Of a stretch of 64,000 bases of DNA, positions 59,184 through 64,000 are shown piece by piece (position 1 is the first letter of the stretch; each line of letters opens with the position of its first letter). Origin of the DNA: Sediminicoccus rosea (GTDB lineage: Bacteria > Pseudomonadota > Alphaproteobacteria > Acetobacterales > Acetobacteraceae); contig NZ_CP137852.1 in NCBI RefSeq assembly GCF_033547095.1, positions 4,179,001 to 4,243,000 on the forward strand, read 5' to 3'. The notes under the pieces are model-generated. The model did not search any database and was not told where the DNA came from. It worked only from the letters and a program-made list of their open reading frames with translations. The translations under genes were made by a program, and so were the position numbers.

Positions 59184-59208
59184 GGTCATCCCTGCCCGGG
59201 ATGTGGGA

Positions 59209-60939
59209 TCAGTGCTTGAAGTCCGCGGCGTTGGCCGAGCCGTCCGCGTTCTCCGAGAAGATGTCCCGCTTGTAGGTCTCGGGCACCATGAAGATGCCGA
59301 TGACCACGGTCGCGAGCGCGATGATGATCGGGTACCAGAGGCCGGCATAGACGTCGCCGGTCTGGGCGATGATCGCGAAGGCCGTGGCCGGCATCAGGCC
59401 ACCGAACCAGCCATTGCCGATGTGATAGGGCAGCGACATGGAGGTGTAGCGGATGCGCGTGGGGAAGAGTTCCACCAGCGCCGCCGCGATCGGGCCGTAG
59501 ACCATGGTCACGTAGATCACCAGCAGCGTCAGCATGGCGATCAGCACGGCCGGCTGCTCGCGGAAGACGTCGAAGGGACCGGACATCTTCACGACGGTCG
59601 GGTTGGCGGCCGTCGGGTAGTTCACCGCATTGAGCGCGGCCGTGAGCTGCGCCTGGAATTGCGGGTTGATGCGCGCCTGGCCGTTCTCCACCACGGTGGC
59701 GTTCACCACCGGCTGGTTCGCGACCTGCACGGTCACCGCCTGCTGGCCCGGCGTGTTCTGCACGCGGTAGTTCACCGAGGCACGCGCGAGCGCCGCCTTG
59801 GTCACGTCGCAGGGCTGGGTGAAACGGGCGGTGCCGGTCGGGTTGAACTGGAAGGAGCACCCGTTGGTGTCCGCCGAGACGACGACCGAGATGTTCGCGT
59901 GCGCGGCCGAGAGGGCGGGATTCGCCTCATGGCTGATCAGCTTGAAGATCGGGAAGTAGGTCACGGCGGCGATGAGGCAGCCGCCCAGGATGATCGGCTT
60001 GCGGCCGATCTTGTCGGACAGCCAGCCGAAGAAGACGAAGCCGCCCGAACCCAGCACCAGCGACCAGGCGATCAGCATGTTGGTCGTGAAGCCATCCACC
60101 TTCAGCACGGAGCCGATGAAGAACAGCGCGTAGAACTGGCCGGTGTACCAGACCACGGCCTGGCCCATGACGAGGCCGAGCAGCGCGAAGAGCGCGATCT
60201 TGGCGTTCTTCCACTGGCCGAAGGCCTCGCCCAGCGGCGCCTTGGAGACCTTGCCCTCGTCCTTCATCTTCTGGAAGGCCGGGCTTTCCTGCATCTGCAT
60301 GCGGATCCAGACCGAGATGGCCAGAAGTGCCAGCGAGAGCAGGAAGGGAACGCGCCAGCCCCAATCGGCGAAGGCGGCCTCGCCCAGGACGGAGCGGGTG
60401 CCCAGGATCACCAGCAGCGAGAGGAAGAGGCCCGCCGTCGCCGTGATCTGGATGAAGCTGGTGTAGAAGCCACGGCGCCCGTTGGGCGCGTGCTCGGCCA
60501 CATAGGTCGCGGCACCGCCATACTCGCCGCCCAGCGCCAGGCCCTGGAGCATGCGCAGGATGATGAGGCCGATGGGCGCCAGGATGCCGATCTGGTCCGA
60601 GGTGGGCATGATGCCGACGATGAAGGTCGAGGCACCCATGATCACGATGGTGACGAGGAAGGTGTATTTGCGGCCGACGAGGTCACCCAGGCGGCCGAAG
60701 ACCAGCGCGCCGAAGGGGCGGACGAGGAAGCCGGCCGCGAAGGCGAGCAGCGCGAAGACGTTGCGCGTCGTCTCGTCATACATGGAGAAGAACTTCACGC
60801 CGATGACGGCGGCGAGCGAACCGTAGAGGTAGAAGTCATACCACTCGAAAACGGTGCCGAGGGAGGAGGCCAGGATGACCTTCTTCTCCTCGGGCGTCAT
60901 CGGCTTTGGCGCCGATGCCGCGACTGCTGCTGATGCCAT
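59209..60939 (-). CDS. MHS-family MFS transporter with a 120-residue insert
   Basis: A proton symporter of the metabolite:H+ symporter (MHS) family, related to ProP and shikimate carriers; 576 residues against a usual 430-450. The N-terminal half shows the family hallmark FEWYDFYLYGSLA, FLVRPFGALVFGRLGD and LQGLALGGEYGGAATYVAEHAP. Between the eighth and ninth helices an unusual soluble segment (about 337-457) is rich in Asn, Gln, Val and Thr and contains a Cys pair (NGCSFQFN, TQPCDV). The C-terminal helices then continue normally. ATG 60939 with AAGGG upstream was chosen over a TTG two codons earlier. A strong terminator follows. Confidence 0.93.
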   Translation of the reverse strand: MASAAVAASAPKPMTPEEKKVILASSLGTVFEWYDFYLYGSLAAVIGVKFFSMYDETTRNVFALLAFAAGFLVRPFGALVFGRLGDLVGRKYTFLVTIVIMGASTFIVGIMPTSDQIGILAPIGLIILRMLQGLALGGEYGGAATYVAEHAPNGRRGFYTSFIQITATAGLFLSLLVILGTRSVLGEAAFADWGWRVPFLLSLALLAISVWIRMQMQESPAFQKMKDEGKVSKAPLGEAFGQWKNAKIALFALLGLVMGQAVVWYTGQFYALFFIGSVLKVDGFTTNMLIAWSLVLGSGGFVFFGWLSDKIGRKPIILGGCLIAAVTYFPIFKLISHEANPALSAAHANISVVVSADTNGCSFQFNPTGTARFTQPCDVTKAALARASVNYRVQNTPGQQAVTVQVANQPVVNATVVENGQARINPQFQAQLTAALNAVNYPTAANPTVVKMSGPFDVFREQPAVLIAMLTLLVIYVTMVYGPIAAALVELFPTRIRYTSMSLPYHIGNGWFGGLMPATAFAIIAQTGDVYAGLWYPIIIALATVVIGIFMVPETYKRDIFSENADGSANAADFKH

Positions 60940-61095
60940 TCCCAACCCTTTCTTTTTTCAGACGAAAACGTCCATGCAAACACGGGCTGGCGCCGAGGGG
61001 CGACCAGCGAGGCAGTGCCGGCAAAAAGACAGGATGGTTGTGGCTGAGACCTTGCGCTGGATCAAATTAAGGGTACGTGCGCGAAACGTAATTCA

Positions 61096-61114
61096 TTGCA
61101 TTGCTGCTATGCAA
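61096..61114. promoter_or_regulatory. palindrome upstream of the MHS transporter
   Basis: TTGCAT-TGCTGCT-ATGCAA, a 6-bp perfect inverted repeat in the AT-rich part of the 178-bp gap between two minus-strand genes. It could be an operator for the transporter gene or a weak terminator of the preceding gene. The rest of the gap (60940-61117) has no gene; its AT-rich half is the likely promoter zone. Confidence 0.35.
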
Positions 61115-61117
61115 AAA

Positions 61118-61765
61118 TTAACGCCTATTCAGTAGGTTGTCGGCCGTTTTGACGGCATCGAAACGACGCTCAAGCTCCTGCTGGGTGCTGACGATCTGGA
61201 AGCGCAGCGCGCCCTTGATGGCGAGGCTTTCGCCCTGCCGCTGCTCGGAATGGATGGGCAGCGTGGCAAAGAGCACGGGCTCGGCCAGCAGCTTCTGCCG
61301 GTGCGCCGGCTGGGGCGGCTCCAGCTGGAGGCTGGCCAGATGGTGCGGCAGGCCGTCGCGGGCCGCCTCGGCGCTCGCCGCCTCCTCGGGCGGCGGCGGC
61401 TCGGCCAGGAGGGCGGCCGCGTGCAGCGGGACCAGCGCCGCGGCCAGTGCCGCCTCCTGGCCCGGGGCATGCGGGCGCAGATGCGCCTCCACCAGCGCGG
61501 TGACATCGGTGAGCGCCGAGAAGAAGACCTGCCAGCGGCAATGTGCCAGCGCCGCCTGGAAATCCGGGTCCGCGAAGAGCTGCTTTTCGCTGCGACCCGC
61601 CTTCACGCGGCAATAATCCAGCACCGTCTTCTGGGCGACATAGGCGGCCTGGGCGTGCAGGAAATCGCCCAGCGCCTCGGGCGAGGCCTCAGGGCGGCGG
61701 CGGAAAAAATCGAGAAGGGCCAAGGGCTGCACTCCGGACGGCGGCGGGTATGGCGCGAAAGCCAC
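61118..61765 (-). CDS. conserved-looking hypothetical protein
   Basis: A 215-residue soluble, mostly helical protein that I do not recognise. It begins with a short proline stretch, then FFRRRPEASPEALGDFLHAQAAYVAQKTV, a central Ala/Pro-rich linker (about 105-140) and a C-terminal part ending in a helix TQQELERRFDAVKTADNLL. It has few cysteines and no signal peptide or membrane helix. A shorter start near the FFRRRP segment is possible. It is divergent from the DUF4212-symporter pair (115 bp between starts). Confidence 0.65.
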   Translation of the reverse strand: MAFAPYPPPSGVQPLALLDFFRRRPEASPEALGDFLHAQAAYVAQKTVLDYCRVKAGRSEKQLFADPDFQAALAHCRWQVFFSALTDVTALVEAHLRPHAPGQEAALAAALVPLHAAALLAEPPPPEEAASAEAARDGLPHHLASLQLEPPQPAHRQKLLAEPVLFATLPIHSEQRQGESLAIKGALRFQIVSTQQELERRFDAVKTADNLLNRR

Positions 61766-61780
61766 GCCCTTTCCATGGGA

Positions 61781-61802
61781 TTAAACATTAACCATTCTTA
61801 AC
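61781..61802. promoter_or_regulatory. triple TTAA AT-rich element
   Basis: Three TTAA words at 61781, 61788 and 61798 (the last as TTAAC) in an otherwise GC-rich divergent region. The last two are 6 nt apart, one short of the CtrA consensus TTAA-N7-TTAA. It is probably a promoter core, with CtrA-like control possible but unproven. Confidence 0.3.
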
Positions 61803-61880
61803 TAATCACGCTCAACCGCCTTCGTTAGATGACAAAATGGAGGGCGTGGGTCGGAAACCCGCGCCGGGAGGAGAGCAAGC

Positions 61881-62189
61881 ATGCCCTTAGTCGAATCCGG
61901 TCCCGAGCCGGAATCCGCAACCACCGCGGCCGTGGATCCGGCCACCGCGCAAGCCTACTGGAAGAAGACATCCGCCCTGATGTGGACGGTGCTCGGGATC
62001 TGGTTCGTCGCCGGCTTCGGCGTGCATTTCTTTGCGCAGACCCTGAACCCCATCCACATCTTCGGCTTCCCGCTGGGCTTCTACATGGCCGCGCAGGGCA
62101 GCCTGATCGTCTTCGTCGTCGGCCTCTTCTGGTTCGCCAAGCGCCAGAACGAGATCGACGAGGAGTTCGGCGTGCAGGAGGACGCGTAA
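61881..62189 (+). CDS. DUF4212 symporter small subunit
   Basis: A 102-residue membrane protein with two helices (about 33-52 and 66-87) and the DUF4212 pattern AYWKKTSALMWTVLGIWFVAGF, then GFPLGFYMAAQGSLIVFVV and a final RQNEIDEEFGV. DUF4212 proteins are encoded directly before sodium:solute symporters of the acetate type and probably assist them. GGGAGGAG provides the ribosome site. It lies 1 bp before the symporter start. Confidence 0.93.
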   Translation: MPLVESGPEPESATTAAVDPATAQAYWKKTSALMWTVLGIWFVAGFGVHFFAQTLNPIHIFGFPLGFYMAAQGSLIVFVVGLFWFAKRQNEIDEEFGVQEDA

Positions 62190-62190
62190 G

Positions 62191-64000
62191 ATGGCTGACG
62201 CCACCGGGGCCAAGGACCCCTTCATCGCCAATCTGAACAAGATCTATGTCGGCTACACGGGCGGCTTCGCCTTCTTCGTGGTGCTGCTCGGCATTCTTGA
62301 GCAGATGGGCGTGCCCGATCGCATCATCGGCTACCTCTTCGTCTTCCTGACGATCGGCGTCTACGCCTATATCGGCATCATCAGCCGCACCCAGGTCGCC
62401 TCCGAATACTACGTGGCGGGGCGGCGCGTGCCGGCCATCTACAACGGCATGGCCACCGGCTCCGACTGGATGTCGGCGGCCAGCTTCATCGGCATGGCGG
62501 GCAGCCTCTATGCGCTCGGCTATGGCGGCCTCGCCTTCATCCTGGGCTGGACCGGCGGCTACATGCTCGTCGCCATCCTGCTCGCCCCCTACCTGCGCAA
62601 GTTCGGCCAGTACACCGTGCCGGACTTCCTGGGTGCGCGCTTCGGCGGCAACTGGGCGCGCTCCATCGGCGTCATCGTCCTGATCACCGCCTCCTTCGTC
62701 TACGTCGTGGCGCAGATCGTGGGCGTGGGCATCATCACCCAGCGCTTCCTGGACGTCTCCTTCACGGTCGCGGTCTTCCTGGGCCTGGCCGGCATCCTGG
62801 TCTGCTCCATGCTGGGCGGCATGCGCGCCGTGACCTGGACCCAGGTGGCGCAGTACATCATCCTCATCATCGCCTATCTGATCCCGGCGATCCTGATGTC
62901 GGTGAAGATCTCGGGCGTGCCCATCCCGCAGCTCATGTACGGGCTCGCGCTGGAGCGCATCGAGGTGCTGGAGGCGGGCTTCCGCGCCGCCGGCATGACG
63001 CCCCCGCCGGGTGTCACCGGCTGGCATACGGCACCCTTCATCGGCGCCAATGGCCAGTTCAGCATGAACGCGGCGGTCAACTTCTTCGCGCTGATCTTCT
63101 GCCTCATGGTCGGCACCGCGGCCCTGCCGCACGTGCTGATGCGCTACTTCACCACGCCGTCCGTGCGTGAAGCCCGCGCCTCGGTCGCCTGGTCCCTGTT
63201 CTTCATCTTCCTGCTGTACTTCACGGCGCCGGCCTATGCGGCCTTCGGCAAGCTGGAAATCTACCAGACCGTGATCGGCCAGCCGATCGCGAACCTGCCG
63301 GAGTGGATCAAGAACTGGCAGATCATCTCGCCCTACGGCACGCCCTGGATCAACATCGTGGACGTGAACCGCGACGGCATCGTCCAGTGGGGTGACTTCC
63401 GCATCCATCCGGACGTCGTGGTGCTCGCCACGCCGGAAATCGCGGGCCTGCCCTACGTGATCGCGGGCCTGGTGGCCGCCGGTGGCCTCGCCGCCGCGCT
63501 CTCCACCGCCGACGGCCTGCTGCTGGCACTGGCCAACGCGCTCAGCCACGACGTGTACTACAAGATGATCAACCGCGACGCGCCGACGGCCCGCCGCCTG
63601 GTCATCTCCCGCGTGCTGCTCCTGATCGTGGCGGTGGCCGCGGCCTGGACGGCGGGCTCCATGGGCGCGGACATCCTGTTCCTCGTCGCCTGGGCCTTCT
63701 CCATCGCGGCGGCGGGCCTCTTCGGCGCGCTGGTGATGGGCGTCTGGTATAAGAAGACGACCAATGCCGGCGCCTGCTGGGGCATGGCGGTCGGTTACCT
63801 CGTGACCTTCTTCTACCTGATCTGGTCCGAGTTCTTCGGCCTCAGCTTCATGCAGACCTTCGGCACGAAGGAGGCGATCCTGCGCGCCGCCACCGCGACG
63901 GCCGCCCTGCCCATGGCCTCGGCCGAGCTGAAGGCCTATGCGGCCGGCCTCGTCGCCAATGCCTCGGCGATCCAGGACGGCTCGCTGGCCTGGTTCGGCT
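62191..64000 (+). CDS. sodium:solute symporter (acetate permease type), cut by window edge
   Basis: The first 603 codons of a sodium:solute symporter family protein in the ActP-like / VC_2705 group that takes up acetate or other small carboxylates with sodium. About 12 membrane helices are seen. Family segments: SEYYVAGRRVPAIYNGMATG, SDWMSAASFIGMAGSLYALGYGG, VPDFLGARFGG and GGLAAALSTADGLLLALANALSHD. An extra loop (about 250-300 and again 370-420) is larger than in plain ActP and typical of the DUF4212-linked group. The stop lies beyond 64000. With DUF4212 it forms one operon. Confidence 0.95.
   Translation, partial: MADATGAKDPFIANLNKIYVGYTGGFAFFVVLLGILEQMGVPDRIIGYLFVFLTIGVYAYIGIISRTQVASEYYVAGRRVPAIYNGMATGSDWMSAASFIGMAGSLYALGYGGLAFILGWTGGYMLVAILLAPYLRKFGQYTVPDFLGARFGGNWARSIGVIVLITASFVYVVAQIVGVGIITQRFLDVSFTVAVFLGLAGILVCSMLGGMRAVTWTQVAQYIILIIAYLIPAILMSVKISGVPIPQLMYGLALERIEVLEAGFRAAGMTPPPGVTGWHTAPFIGANGQFSMNAAVNFFALIFCLMVGTAALPHVLMRYFTTPSVREARASVAWSLFFIFLLYFTAPAYAAFGKLEIYQTVIGQPIANLPEWIKNWQIISPYGTPWINIVDVNRDGIVQWGDFRIHPDVVVLATPEIAGLPYVIAGLVAAGGLAAALSTADGLLLALANALSHDVYYKMINRDAPTARRLVISRVLLLIVAVAAAWTAGSMGADILFLVAWAFSIAAAGLFGALVMGVWYKKTTNAGACWGMAVGYLVTFFYLIWSEFFGLSFMQTFGTKEAILRAATATAALPMASAELKAYAAGLVANASAIQDGSLAWFG

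Overview
The window is very GC-rich DNA, densely coding on both strands, from an alphaproteobacterium. Two things place it there: a complete alphaproteobacterial-type division and cell wall (dcw) cluster in canonical order, and the company of hydantoinase, tripartite tricarboxylate transporter and MHS-type transporter genes. An acetic-acid-bacterium relative (Acetobacteraceae, Roseomonas/Roseococcus-like) is my best guess, but this is inference from gene content and composition, not from a marker gene. No tRNA, rRNA, CRISPR array, phage or insertion sequence was seen.

Layout. 0-11.6 kb: catabolic and envelope genes: a truncated 3-hydroxyisobutyrate-dehydrogenase-like gene, a DUF2848 protein, a large MscS channel, an M20 peptidase, an AsmA protein and a fused HyuA-HyuB (5-oxoprolinase/hydantoinase) gene. 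11.7-15.7 kb: a TerB-DnaJ protein whose 3' end has been amplified into an 88-bp tandem array, a Baeyer-Villiger-like flavin monooxygenase coupled to an AmpD-like amidase, and RNase P RNA (rnpB).

16.1-34.9 kb: the dcw cluster mraZ-rsmH-ftsL-ftsI-murE-murF-mraY-murD-ftsW-murG-murC-murB-ddl-ftsQ-ftsA-ftsZ. Almost every junction is a start/stop overlap, so the run probably works as one translationally coupled operon that makes lipid II and builds the divisome. The only real gap (about 100 bp) is before ftsZ, and a strong intrinsic terminator follows ftsZ.

35-43.7 kb: housekeeping genes (nth, gpmI, gshB), a CBS/nucleotidyltransferase protein facing a DnaQ-like exonuclease, a fatty acid desaturase and a second flavoprotein monooxygenase. 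43.7-52.4 kb: an accessory catabolic block with a DMT permease, a TctC-type binding protein, an NtaA-type FMN monooxygenase, a hydantoin-racemase-like protein lacking both expected cysteines, M20 and M81 peptidases, a TAXI binding protein and a pair of paralogous small secreted proteins. 52.4-64 kb: a transglutaminase-like gene with its ribosome site inside a hairpin, DUF3422, GNAT, a TetR/DUF2306 divergent pair with twin operators, a voltage-gated channel whose natural selectivity filter reads TLDDWAN, NnrU, GDP-mannose dehydratase, an MHS-family transporter with a large extra domain, and a DUF4212/sodium:solute symporter pair running off the window.

The most interesting items are the channel filter (it resembles the engineered calcium-selective CavAb filter), the gene-tail-derived tandem array, the SD-sequestering hairpin, the cysteine-less racemase and the twin TetR operators.
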